Part shown: piece after piece, positions 21,716 to 32,673 of the stretch | Layout: the number at the start of each line of letters is the position of its first letter | Numbering within the stretch: the first letter of the stretch is position 1 | Assembly: GCF_002994745.2 (NCBI RefSeq) | Contig: NC_037088.1 | Location: 57,678,397 to 57,742,396 of the forward strand | Direction of reading: 5' to 3' | DNA length: 64,000 nucleotides | Origin: Rosa chinensis | Taxonomy: Eukaryota; Streptophyta; Magnoliopsida; Rosales; Rosaceae | Position numbers and translations under genes: made by a program | Notes under the pieces: generated by a model | Seen by the model: only the letters and a program-made list of their open reading frames with translations | Databases searched by the model: none | Told to the model about the DNA's origin: nothing

Positions 21716-22835
21716 TCTCTACAAGGATTTAAAGGACAATAGTTAGTGCCATGGGTAATGACTTCCATAAGCAATCAATAAGAACTTCAGGTTCTATAAC
21801 ATGATACTAAAAATCGGATTAAACATGTATAGTGAATTTGTGAAGGAAACTTCAAGTTCCTTATATGGTATTATCGACGCTACAGGTTCGATACATGTGA
21901 AATATTATTACTTAGTTCTTTCGGTAACTCCAATTGAATACGACCAGGTAAGAAGATGAGGTTTAGGTGGAGCGAGGCTCGCTTAAGTACACAGCCTCAT
22001 TGAATCTTACCTAGACATCGCATCTAATTGGATGAGCCTACTTGGAAAGGTTCATAATCTTTCAGTGTTGTCGAAACTACAGGTTCGATACATGTGAACT
22101 TCTGGTTCAATATTTATGTATGAATTTTTGGTTCAATGTTTGTGTGTGAACTTCCGGTTCATTAAGTACCTACATTCCTCACATATATATTCTAATGCAA
22201 AGAATTTAAGCGGGTAAAATATTTAAATTTAATATGAGCAGGTAACACCACAAAACATTATCATAATAAATAATGAAGGAAAGATGTATCATTATCACAA
22301 AGTCCAAACAAGTATATATAGATATTCGTCACAATATACATGAATTGATAGCTAAATTAAAAGCTATTGATTTTCCTCTTTCTTTTTTTTTCAATCATGC
22401 CAATTATAATGCAAGAGAAATAAGTGTCTCTCATAGAGGATTAAGTTAAACTAGATGCTTCAACAAAAGTCATAAATTGTGACTGCAGTTCCTACTGAAC
22501 AACAGTCAAAAAACGAACTGAAACACAAAGCAAAACTACCCAGAAAAATATGAAAATTTACAGAGATGTACTAAACATATAAGGGCTCCAGCATACAAAA
22601 TTTGGTGAATTTTGGAGTTGAATTACTATTTTAAATAAATACTGGAACACAGAGATCAGAAGGTAAAATGAAACAGCAAAATAGGTTTTTGTTTGGAAAA
22701 ACCTACTTGGTTGTAGAGCTTGTAGAGTGATGTTGATTGAATGATGAACTGCCTCTTCTCTGCAACCCAAGCGTTATTCACCTCTTCTCTTGTCAATCTA
22801 CAATCCGAATCCTGGAGCTATTCGTGCTGATAACG
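21716..22835 (-). other. Copia-B leader
   Basis: Non-coding leader between the 5' LTR and gag. It contains several degenerate copies of a short motif of the type GAACTTCAGGTTC and GACGCTACAGGTTCGATA (21780-22160). No ORF of note is present. Confidence 0.7.
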
Positions 22836-23165
22836 TGTTGTAAAATGAAAGTGAAAGTGTTTCAGAAAATGGATAGAGTTTTGCTTCAATGAACTTGAGA
22901 GAGAGAGAGAGTTTAGATGCAGATAATAGGTGTAGTATTTCTGTTTTTCACCACCCTTCATGGATGAGAAATGGACTACATATATAGTAGAAGATAAGGA
23001 ACATATAGCCTAAAGTCCTCCATAAAACAAGGACCCCTAAAGTCCTCCATAAAACAAGGATCCTTAAAGTCCTCCTTAAAACATGGATCCCCTAAAACTA
23101 GGAAAGAGGAAAGCATCTTCTAATATACAATAATTTACATGATATATCCATAATGATTTACAACA
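22836..23165 (-). repeat. Copia-B 5' LTR
   Basis: Same 330 bases as the other LTR; it ends at the GGCCT target repeat. On the minus strand a TATA-like CTATATATG (about 22975-22985) could serve the promoter. Confidence 0.95.
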
Positions 23166-23340
23166 GGCCTCTATATATAGGGAGGCTTAGAGAATTCTAG
23201 AATAACTAGGAATATCCCTATGCTTTAAAGAATCCTAAAGAAATAATCCTAATAATAAAAGTCTAGATTTATTTGAACTACTTTCCAAATCCTGACTTAA
23301 AATATTGGGTTTTTGTACAGGATCAAAGCTGATAGCCCAC

Positions 23341-24619
23341 TTCATAATGGTATGTGTTTTTGATTCATGAACTGGTTTTTGGTATACCGTGATCACAAAA
23401 TTTTGATTTTTTTTTTGACTGGGGGTGTTAAAGTTTGTTGCTTTTGATTGATGAAACATGCACTAGAGTCTGTAGCAGCTTTAGAAACTTCATTTGGCAA
23501 CTGGGTTTTTGGTTTCAATTTTTGCTTTTGAACATTGAAGTTTGATTTTTTGGTATCACTGTGCTAATGAAGTTTGGGGATATTAGGGTTGGTTAGCTTA
23601 AATTTAATGGATTGGGTGATAGGAACTTCATTTGGCTATTGGATTTTTGGTTTCAATATCTGCTTCTGAACGTTTAATTATGGGGATCATAAAGTCTTAA
23701 TCTTCTGGTATGCTAATGAAGTTTGGGGGTATTACAGTTGGTTAGCTTGGATTTGTTGAATTGGGCTCTACAGTCTATAACAACTCTGAATTGGTTTTTT
23801 TGTTTTTTTTTTTGTTTGTTTGTTTGTTTTAGTATCTGCTTCTGAACATTGTGGTTCTGTTGAGTCCTGCTCCTTTTGTGTATATGATTGTTAATTGTTA
23901 CTGCTCTGGTTGATCAGAAATTAGAGAGATGAAGAAAGAGAAAAGCTAGAATCTTAGTTCTAGTTAGTGGTCATATTCAAGTTCAAAGTGAGAAAAGAAA
24001 TTCTAAGTTCAAAGATTCGATCGTTGTTCTGTTTCACTTTTGTCAAAAGGAAATGGGTTAGATTCCATGTGTTTTGCTTTAGAGAGGAATATCAAGAGAA
24101 GAAAGGCACAATCGTTTTTCTTGATTTCTGTCATTTTCTAAGATCATTCAGTGATTGATGCTTGTATTCGAGATCAATTAAGAATAAGATTGAGTGGGCA
24201 AGCTGGTTTTCATACACCCTTTAATTATTATTTACTACTCTGTAGAGGGAGATGTGTATTATTCTCTAAAGTGCAATGGAGCTTGTATATTATCTCCTTA
24301 ATTGGGGAATGGGAATAGCTTTCAAATCCTTTTCATCTATTGACTGAACCTCTAATACCATGTTAAATTTGGATTACCATCGTAGTTGAGAACTTAAGAT
24401 TCCAAGGAATGTGCCAATGCTGTATTATTACCAAACTAATTATTTGCTCTTCAAAGTTATCGAATACCTAAATTGAACTTTTAATATGGAAAATGGGTAA
24501 CCAACATTAGCCTTATTACTGATTGCACTGTAATATTGTAGAGTTTTGTTTAGAGCTTTTACATGTATCATGTTCTTGAGGTTGATATCTTATATTGCTT
24601 GTTTAGGGAATTCTAATAG
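23341..24619. other. Intron 2 remainder of P1
   Basis: AT-rich, with poly-T runs and loose internal repeats (GGTTAGCTT..ATTTG, TTTGGCTATTGGATTTTTGG near 23480-23770). No coding segment seen. It ends at the CTAATAG acceptor of exon 3. Confidence 0.6.
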
Positions 24620-25241
24620 CAATGTCATCTGTCTCAGTGTCTTCAACTCCTCGAACAGAGGGTGAAATCTTGATGTCTTCCAACCTGATGAACTTCTTCT
24701 TTATTGAACTGAAAACAGCCACAAGGAACTTTCGTCCTGACAGTATGATGGGTGAAGGCGGATTTGGTTGTGTTTTTAAGGGGTGGGTTGATGAGAATGC
24801 ATTAACAGCTGCCAAGCATGGTACTGGAATGGTTATTGCTGTGAAGAGGCTTAACCAAGAAGGTCTCCAGGGTCACAAGGAATGGTTGGTGAGTATTACT
24901 CTCTCCTTCATTTGCTTGCGTTCACTTCCCTGATATATCATTCATTCCTTCTTGGTATCCCCAAAACTGGAATTTCCTCATACAAATGGACTAATAGAGA
25001 GTGGCATAATCAAAAATTGGAGAATGTCTTAGACATTGGTTTTCAATTGATTGGAGTTGAAGGGCAATGTATGACATAATCTTATTGTTTCTTGCTCCTG
25101 AATAGTTGCAACAAATAGATAAAATTACATGTAATATTCCAGGAGTGATTCGTTAACTTTGTGTTTCTTCTTGACCTACAGACAGAAATCAACTATCTTG
25201 GACAGCTCCGACACTCAAATCTTGTGAAGCTGATTGGTTAT

Positions 25242-25257
25242 TGCTTGGATGCTTGGA
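25242..25257 (+). repeat. 8-bp tandem duplication causing a frameshift in P1
   Basis: TGCTTGGA is present twice in a row. The intact sister copies have one copy in the codons for YCLE. The net +8 destroys the frame for the rest of exon 4, although the correct frame ([18 protein letters not shown]) is still visible behind it. Confidence 0.85.
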
Positions 25258-26862
25258 GGATGACCACCGGCTTCTGGTGTATGAATTCATGTCTCGTGGC
25301 AGCTTGGACAATCATCTATTTAGAAGTGAGTTATGAACTTCCTTCACTTTTTGGACCTTTACTCTTGTGTAAATACCATCAACATAAGGGATCCAAATTT
25401 TTTGTATGAAATATAGATTTAGGATGACTAACCTGTTATTGGAACAGGGGCTTCTTACTTTCAACCACTGTCGTGGTCCCTTCATATGAAGATTGCTCTT
25501 GGTACTGCTGAGGGTCTAGCATTTCTTCACAGTGATGAGGCAAAAGTGATCTATCAGGACTTTAAAACTTTTAATATCCTGTTGGATTCAGTAGCTGAAA
25601 TGTGTAATTTTTGAACTTTATGCTTCTAGAAAACTTCTAATAGACTTGCTCACAATCTTTCTTTTTTTTTTTTTTGGGGGGGGGAAATAACAGGCCTGCA
25701 ATGCCAAACTCTCTGATTTTGGTTTAGCCAAGGATGGACCAGCAGGTGATAAAAGCCACGTCTCAACAAGGGTCATGGGGACATATAGGTATGCGGCTCC
25801 TGAGTATATGGCCACTGGTACTTTAATTTACAGAAAGGGGCTATTTATGAATGCACATATTCTGTTCCTTGCAGAAGATTTTGCACATGTCATAAACTAC
25901 GTACGTGTATCATTCTTCCATTCAGTAGTCCAATTTGACAGTTGATACCATGACCAAAGTATATAGTCTCCCAACCAAAGCCAGGCCTATTTCATTTTGG
26001 AAAAGGGTATTTAGTGACATGGGCAGTGAAATCCTCCATTCTGATGCGGTTTTTTTTTTTTTTTTTTACACACAGAAGTGGTTGATTTCTCATTTTCTTC
26101 AATTCTACTCAAATATGTAATGTAGCATCTGAAATCAGCTTCTATATTATTCTCACTTCTGGAAGATTTTCCTTCTCCAATCCCTAATATTCTGACCAGC
26201 TTCTGGTATTGATTCCTAGTTCACTCTTTTGTCAGAAATCTTTAGAATCATCTCATTATCTTCGGACTAAACCATTGTAGTTTCCAATTGTTTGCTCAAC
26301 CAAGTAAACTGCTGTGACTATTCTAACCAGAAAGTAAAGACAAACTATTGTGCCTGCTTCTTTCTGATCCTTATTTCATTCTTTTTGTGAAGGTCATTTA
26401 ACCGCCAAAAGTGATGTATATAGTTTTGGGGTGTTATGCTCGAAATGTTGTCTGGAAGACAAGCTGTGGACAAGAACCGGCCTACAGGAGAACACAGCTT
26501 AGTTGAGTGGGCCAAACCTTACCTTGCCTGAAAACGCGGAGTTCTCCAAGTTCTTGATCCTCATATTGATGGGCAGTACTCTGTGGCTGCAGATCTTAAA
26601 GCAGTTAACCTTGCAATTCGATGCTTATCAACAGAACTCAAGTTTAGGCCAATCATGCATGAATATGTGGTAAAAGCATTAGAGCAGCTTCAGGAACCTG
26701 GAAGACATGGATGGTCCGGGACCCTCTCAAAATGAAGCTCGCCAAAATCTTCATGCCAGTTCAAGTAATGGTCCCCAAAATCGAAGGAGAAGTATGAACG
26801 GAACCAGCAATGCAAGAAATGCTTCTCTTCACAGGCCACCTGCTGCACGCGGAAATACATAG

Positions 26863-27833
26863 GAGATTGTTGCATGCTTTATTATTACTCTCATTGATTC
26901 AAAGCAAAATGGTGATTCATGCCATAAAGGAGGGGAGAGAAGGAGAGAAGAATGAGAACAAGGAGGGCATATATATATAGAACACTGTAATCTTGTAATG
27001 ACTGTACTACGATAATCGATTATTGTGCAGGTTTTGTTCTGTGAATGTCTTAATCATTACTGTTCTCTAAAGCATTTTATGAGTATATGTTTTGAGTAAT
27101 ATGATAAGGTTAAAAGTCCTCAGGAATTATCGACCCGGTAGCATTTCGCAACATCAAACAAAAGGTTCTGCTTTGCTGCTATACAAGGCTTCTTTGGCAG
27201 TTCAGGTTCTGCAGTTTCAAGTCATTTGGCTGTACCATGGATACTATCTGTTCCTCTTTTATTTCTGTATATGGCATTATGTAATTCTACTTACGTAGAA
27301 GTGTTTTTGGAGTACAGAATTGCTTTTCTAATTGATGATACAAAAATGTCGCGTGTATTGTTTGGTTGTGATTGATGTATTAAAAGGAAACAGTGGAAAT
27401 GGAAGCGGATCAGTTTGATTTTTCCTTTCAAAAACCAGGGTCGTCAGTTAAAGTCAAAATGGCCTAGAGCCTTGATGACTTGACTTGATCAAAAGATCTT
27501 ACTCGTTTTCTCCTCAGTGGCTGACTTCTCTTTTCATTCATCAGCCTTGTGCTCCATGTACTTGTTTATCAGTATATGCACCACGTATATTTTATACTCT
27601 TTGCATGTTTCAATTTTTGAAGATCTGGGCTCTGTTAATATCCTTCTAACCTCATCCCATATTTGATTTTAAAGTTCACTGGTTGATGAATTCGCCATTT
27701 AACTCGGTAAGCTTCTTTCTTAAGTACTGTTTCTACATGCAAATTACACTCATACATATTGCAATTCATTTAGAGCTATCACTCAACTTACTTCACTTTT
27801 TAATTGACAAATTTCACTGTTCCTCGATTTCCA
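26863..27833. other. P1 3' region and P1-P2 spacer
   Basis: The P1 3' UTR (with a TATATATAGAACACTGTAATCTTG block that recurs after P2 and P3) is followed by the spacer leading to the P2 5' UTR. No separate gene is seen. Confidence 0.6.
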
Positions 27834-27914
27834 GCTTCACTTGAAGAACTGAATCAGCTTCAGTACTCAGGAAGTTGATCAGAGTCGTCGGTAGTGATCA
27901 GAAGCCACAACTTG
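27834..27914 (+). other. Putative 5' UTR exon of P2
   Basis: A segment reading CACTTGAAGAACTGAATCAG, with a donor G|GTAAGT at its end, has counterparts before P3 (about 32209-32290) and P4 (about 39797-39850). Conservation of this non-coding block shows that the duplicated unit included the 5' leader and its intron. Confidence 0.55.
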
Positions 27915-28134
27915 GTAAGTTTCTAGAAAATTTTTGGTGCAAATTTAGATGGAACACATAAAATTTGATGGGCTTTTTATGACTGAATTGAACGCATGTG
28001 TTATTGGTTTTGATCAAAATAAATCTCAGGGTTTTCTCTGAATTTTCTAGTGCTTCTAGCTATTAACTACTTGGGTAATTAAGTTTTAGAACTGATAATT
28101 GTTGTACATGCATGAATTGGAGAGTTTTCCAGAT

Positions 28135-31100
28135 ATGGGTGGGGGAATTCGCACAAGCGTGAAGGGGTACCTCCTTTCGCAGCGGATCACTACGGCTTCA
28201 GATACAGTGCATGCAAACGAGAGCACCAATAGAAATTTCACTGCGCCCCAAGCTGCTGATTCAGAACAAGAGACAAGCACGGACTTGGATTCATCTAACT
28301 CATATTGGCTCAGTAGGTTTAGTGGTAGCATTCCTTGCTTGCCGATATTGGGCTCTGCTTCAAAGGTACATTAATCAAAGTCACACATTGGTTTATTTAT
28401 TCCATATGTTGTCAGCCATGCATATATGGTGTATACTACTATAAGTGTATCAGTACATGTTTGATTTGCTATTAGTTACAGATGAATAAGTAAGTTTCTG
28501 CAATTATTTTTTTAAGTGCTTGCCACTGTGTGTGTGTGTGTGTGTGTGTGTCACTTCTGTTCATGTTTCTTGCAGAACTCATTAGCTAGTATTAATCTTC
28601 TCCCCCATTTATATTGTTTAAGTGGAATTGCAGAGCAAGGTTTCAAACGGAACTAGAATCAGAGCTGAGAGTCTGCGTCACAGAGGTATATTTGTGATTC
28701 ATCATTCATCCACTATTTTATGTTTGTTATTTTAAAGTTCGTAGATGAAAAGTTGGTTTCCTTGTCCTTTCCCATATGAGCAGAAATCAAAAGGGCGGAC
28801 TGAAATAGATACCAGACCCATGAATAATCGTCAAATTAAAGATCTTTAAGGGCAATTTGGTTTTATTACACCCTTTAATTGTTAATTTTCACTACACCAA
28901 AAGATAGATCAACAATTGCTAGTATGGTTTCTAAGGTAGACAACAAAACAAGAAGGGAAGTAAAATTTGGAATCCAATGATCTACTTCACACAACTCTGA
29001 AAACAAAAACTACCGGCTCAAATATTCTGAACATTCTAAATACCTGGATTAGTTAGTTCAATATTGTTTATCAATGAAAGTCATAAAATCTGAAGGTATA
29101 TTTATGTACTATGAGCAGCAGGAAACCAAAATTGTTACCATACTTTGATATTACAGACTTTTATTAGTTTAAAACTCCTTCTGTTATATAATTGAAGGTT
29201 CAGGATGTAAGTTGCTAATTGCATTTTACAATTATGTTTGATGTATTGAAATGAAATTCTAATATCAAAGGTGTCATCTGTCTCAGTGCCTTCAACTCCT
29301 CGGACAGAAGTTGAGATCTTGCTAAAGAGCTTCTTTTTTAATGAACTAAAAACCGCCACCAGGAACTTTCGGCCTGATAATGTGGTGGGTGAGGGTGGTT
29401 TTGGTACTGTCTTTAAGGGGTGGATTGATCAGAATTCATTTGCAGCTGCCAAGCCTGGTAAAGGAATGGCTGTTGCTATAAAGAGGCTTAACCAAGAAAG
29501 TTATCAGGGTCGGGAGGAATGGTTTGTGAGTATTACTTATATCCTTCATTTTCTTACATGCACTCTCCTGATATATGGTTGTTTCCTTCTTTTTTTTGTT
29601 ACCTGAAATTGCTCATGTTAGTCACGTATGGTAGATCAAACATTTGAGGAGCTGGCACACATTGATATTAAATTGAGTGTAGATGAAGGCCAAATCTTAA
29701 TGGATTTTGCTCATAGTTGTTACAGATAAGTAATGATGATACATGCAATATTTTGACAGAAATTAATTGACTTTATACTGCCTCTTAAATCAGAGAGAAA
29801 TTTACTACCTTGGACAGCTGCGTCACCCAAATCTTGTGAAGTTGATAGGCTATTGTTCAGAGGATAACGAACTGCTTCTTGTGTATGAATTTGTGCCCCA
29901 TGGCAGTTTGGAGAATCATATATTTAGAAGTGAGTTATGATCTTCCAGCAACCTTTAGCCACTTGATCTTCTAAAGAAGCTGATAGCATCATATATAAGG
30001 AGATCAGACATTTCTATTTTTATTCTTCATATGATTGGACTTGAATGTTGTGGAACAGGGAGTTCTCACTTTCAACCACTTTCATGGACTTTTCGTATGA
30101 AGATTGCCCTTGGTGCTGCGAAGGCTCTAGCATTTCTTCACAATGAAGCAAAAGTTATATATCGTGACTTTAAAGCAGCTAATATTCTGTTGGACTCAGT
30201 AAGTGAAACATTTTAGTGTTGAATCTTATGTCTTGTAGAAGACTTCTGGTAGACTTGCTCACTTCATATTTTTCATTGAAAATAACAGACCTACAATGTC
30301 AAGCTCTCTGATTTTGGTTTGGCCATGGATGGGCGATTAATTGACAGACACCCAGGTGCCAAAACAAGGGTCATTGGCACATATGGATGTGCAGCTCCCA
30401 AGTATATAGAAACAAGGGTCATGGGCACATATGGATATGCAGCTCCTGAGTATATAGCTACAGGTATCTTAGTTTATAAAAATATTTTTGTTCAAATAGA
30501 GAAGCAATATACCCTGGAAAAAGGTACAAAAGTATATCATTCTTCAATTCAGTCCATTTTGTCACCCCAAATGTTTTTTGTCTCTGAGCCAGAGGCAGGC
30601 TTCCATCATTCATAACATTTGTAGAAAAAATGTTATGGACCATATATGACATTCTCCATTCTTAATAGTCGCCTGAATCCTTGATGAATGACCAGCTTCT
30701 GCTATATACAGGTTCCAAAACTTATATGCAAAGTATGCTCTTTCAATATTTTAAATCAAGTCCCTATTCTCGTTAAAAATCTTTATGCTTTCCAACTATT
30801 TGCTTAACCCGGCCTATAAACTGCAACTGACTTTGTTTACCAGAAAGTAAAAATGACTCAACTATTATGTCAGCTCTTTTCTGATCACTCATTCATCCCT
30901 TTGTTTATGTTGAAGGTCGTCTAAACACCAAATGTGATGTGTATGGTTTTGGAGCTGTTATGCTCGAATTGTTGTCAGGAAGACGAGTTTTTGACCGAAG
31001 CCGGCTACCTGGGGAACAGAAATTAGTTAAATGGGCCAAACCTTACCTTGTCAGCAAACAGAGAGTCCTCCAAATTTTTGATTCTCATATTAAAGGCCAG

Positions 31101-31301
31101 TTTTCTGTAGCCAGAGCTCTTAAAGCAGTTGACCTTGCATTTCTTTGCCTATCAAGAGATCCCAAGCTTAGGCCAAACATGAATAATGTGGTAAAAACAT
31201 TGGAGAAGCTTCAGGAATCCAGTGACATGGATGGCTTGGGGATCTCTCAAAATAAACGTCGCCAAAATCCACATGTCAGTTTAATCATTGGTCCCAAATA
31301 G
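28135..31301 (+). CDS. P2, RLCK/PBL-type Ser/Thr protein kinase, best preserved copy
   Basis: Exons as modelled: 28135-28365, 28634-28685, 29266-29525, 29794-29929, 30059-30198, 30289-30463, 30916-31301 (1380 bases, 459 aa). Domain marks: glycine loop GEGGFG at 136-141, lysine 167 in VAIK, YRDF with Asp 263, DFG at 281-283, APEY at about 325-328, and the final helix RPNMNNVV. Phases agree at every joint. The first Met (28135) gives [14 protein letters not shown]; it is preferred because P4 opens with the related MSGGLRSSVKSYL. The family phosphorylates Ser/Thr downstream of cell-surface receptors. Oddities: 16 residues of the activation segment are duplicated (299-314 and 315-330), and the exon-3 acceptor reads AT where the sisters have AG. 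It is either a diverged working gene or a young pseudogene. Confidence 0.75.
28528..28552. repeat. (GT)n microsatellite in P2 intron 1
   Basis: About 12 GT units between P2 exons 1 and 2. Confidence 0.95.
29259..29270 (+). other. Altered 3' splice site of P2 exon 3
   Basis: P1 and P4 have CTAATAG directly before exon 3; P2 has CTAATAT. The next AG (29269-29270) would start the exon 5 bases later and shift the frame, because exon 2 ends in phase 1. Confidence 0.65.
30364..30459 (+). repeat. 48-bp in-frame duplication in the P2 activation segment
   Basis: Two 48-bp units (30364-30411 and 30412-30459) encode [16 protein letters not shown] and [16 protein letters not shown]. The downstream unit keeps the canonical APE; the upstream unit has APK and Cys for Tyr. 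The frame is preserved. Confidence 0.9.
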
Positions 31302-32208
31302 TACAGGAGAAGTATCAATGGAACCAGCAATTCAACACTGCCTTGAGTTTTTCATTCATTCATTCATTGGTTCAAAGGGAATTTGCGTATTCAGTCCAGA
31401 GAAGAAAAACAAAGGAGAACATGAATGGCGCATGTATATAATTAAATATTGAAAATCATATCTTGTAATGAGTATGTACTGCGACAGTTTAGTGTACAGA
31501 TTTTTGTTTTCGTGAACGTCTGCATGGTTACTTGTCCCTGAAGGCTGAAGCATTTCTCTTTTCTGGCCCTGGAATATGAGGAACATTAGGTTTGATCATC
31601 ACACCACTTTGTGACATGATACTGTCTGGTCTTGCAGCTTAAGCTGATCAGTAGTCGGGAGTTGAAGAGAGCTGATGTAGTTTGTTATGATTGGCAATTA
31701 GCCTAATATTAATATCAACAAATGCAGAGAAGAGCTGATGTAGTCTGTTACTCTGTTTGATTGAAAACTTTCTTTCATTTGTAGTCGGAAAGCCACCAAT
31801 AGGCAGAATCGGATGTTCAAATGAATTGATTTCTAATTCCAAGTAATTTATGAGATAAATACGAGTAGAAAACGTGTTAATTGGTGTCGACATGATGCCA
31901 CGTAGGGCAACCAAGTCTCGGTCCTGCCTCTGTTAGCTCTTTCTCTTTCTGTTTCCGAGAGATCTCTGTCTCTCTCACTCTGGTCAACTCGTAAGCTTCT
32001 TCTTCATCGTTTATGTCTTTCTGAGCTTCCCCCCCCCCCCCCCCCCCTCTTTTTTTTCTTTGTTTAATTCATAAGCCCTTCATAGCTTATTCCTAAATTG
32101 AAACATAGCATGTAATTTGATATCCATGCATTGCAAATTATTTTCCAGTTCTAACTTAATTGACTTTACTTTTCAATCATCGAATTTTGCTATGTTCTTC
32201 ATTCCAGC
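31302..32208. other. P2 3' region and P2-P3 spacer
   Basis: The 3' UTR has an ATATATAATT..ATCTTGTAATGAG block resembling that after P1. A CT-rich leader follows at 31925-31990 with a C-homopolymer (about 32032-32047). No ORF supported. Confidence 0.55.
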
Positions 32209-32673
32209 TGCTTTAAAGAACTTATCAATCAGCTTTGCTACTCAGGAAGTGACCTAGTGGCTATTGATCAGAATCAGCAACTGGGTGATTCGAACAAGCG
32301 ATTTGACTAGTGGTGGGATTCGAACAAGCGTGAAAGCCTACATTAATGAGCAGCGACTCGCTTCTTTGGCTGTGAATCATGACTCATGAGAACAATGAGG
32401 GCATCAATACCCATTTGGATCCACTTGCAGAGGCTACCATGGCAGCACCTTCAAGTAATTCATATGGGCTCTGTGATGGTAACATGCCTTGCTTGCCAAT
32501 CTTGAGCTCTGCTACAAAGGTACACAAAGCAAAGCCAAACATTTGATTACTGTGCGATATCTGTGTATGTTAAATGTCATATATACCTTCAGACCAAAAA
32601 AAAAAAATGTCATATATACCAGCTATAGTTTATTACTGAAGAAGTGTGCAAATAGTCTTGTGAAGCAAATCAG

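Larger units (their letters stand above)
16059..23165 (-). mobile_element. Copia-B, complete and apparently recent Ty1/copia element
   Basis: A 7107-bp element with 330-bp LTRs at 16059-16388 and 22836-23165 that I read as identical throughout. It is flanked by the 5-bp direct repeat GGCCT (16054-16058, 23166-23170). On the minus strand a purine tract (complement of CTCCCCCTTGGG) abuts the 3' LTR, and the sequence next to the 5' LTR reads CGTTATCAGCACGA, a primer site used by a group of plant copia elements. Both gag and pol frames are unbroken. Identical LTRs and open frames point to a recent insertion, and the element may still be active. Confidence 0.95.
15955..23340. other. Possible older LTR-like sequence split by Copia-B
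   Basis: The flanks of Copia-B (15955-16058 and 23166-23340) join into AT-rich sequence. Its left part has the repeats GAGTCACAC near 15975 and its right part has a TATA-like CTATATATAGGG (23170-23181). This resembles an old LTR and not kinase intron, but I could not fix its ends. Confidence 0.3.
15669..26862 (+). pseudogene. P1, RLCK/PBL-type Ser/Thr kinase copy, disabled
   Basis: Exons recognised by comparison with the sister copies: 2 (15669-15714), 3 (24620-24888), 4 (25182-25325), 5 (25448-25590), 6 (25694-25817) and 7 (26393-26862). Exon 1 is missing. Kinase marks remain: GEGGFGCVFKG, the lysine of IAVKRLN, DFG in [11 protein letters not shown], and APEY. Exon 7 still ends in a serine/asparagine-rich tail (RRRSMNGTSNARN). 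Breaks: an 8-bp tandem duplication (25242-25257) shifts the frame in exon 4; a base is lost near 26435 in exon 7 (VVMLE region); and there is a TGA at about 26530. The catalytic loop reads YQDF where the family has YRDF. Copia-B occupies intron 2 and the MULE lies in intron 1. The family acts in immune and developmental receptor signalling at the plasma membrane. Confidence 0.85.

Noticed and set aside
28135..28160. N-myristoylation site in P2 (MGGGIRTS)
   Set aside because: Gly 2 is present but position 6 is Arg and not Ser/Thr; P4 begins MSGG, so a conserved myristoyl signal is not supported.
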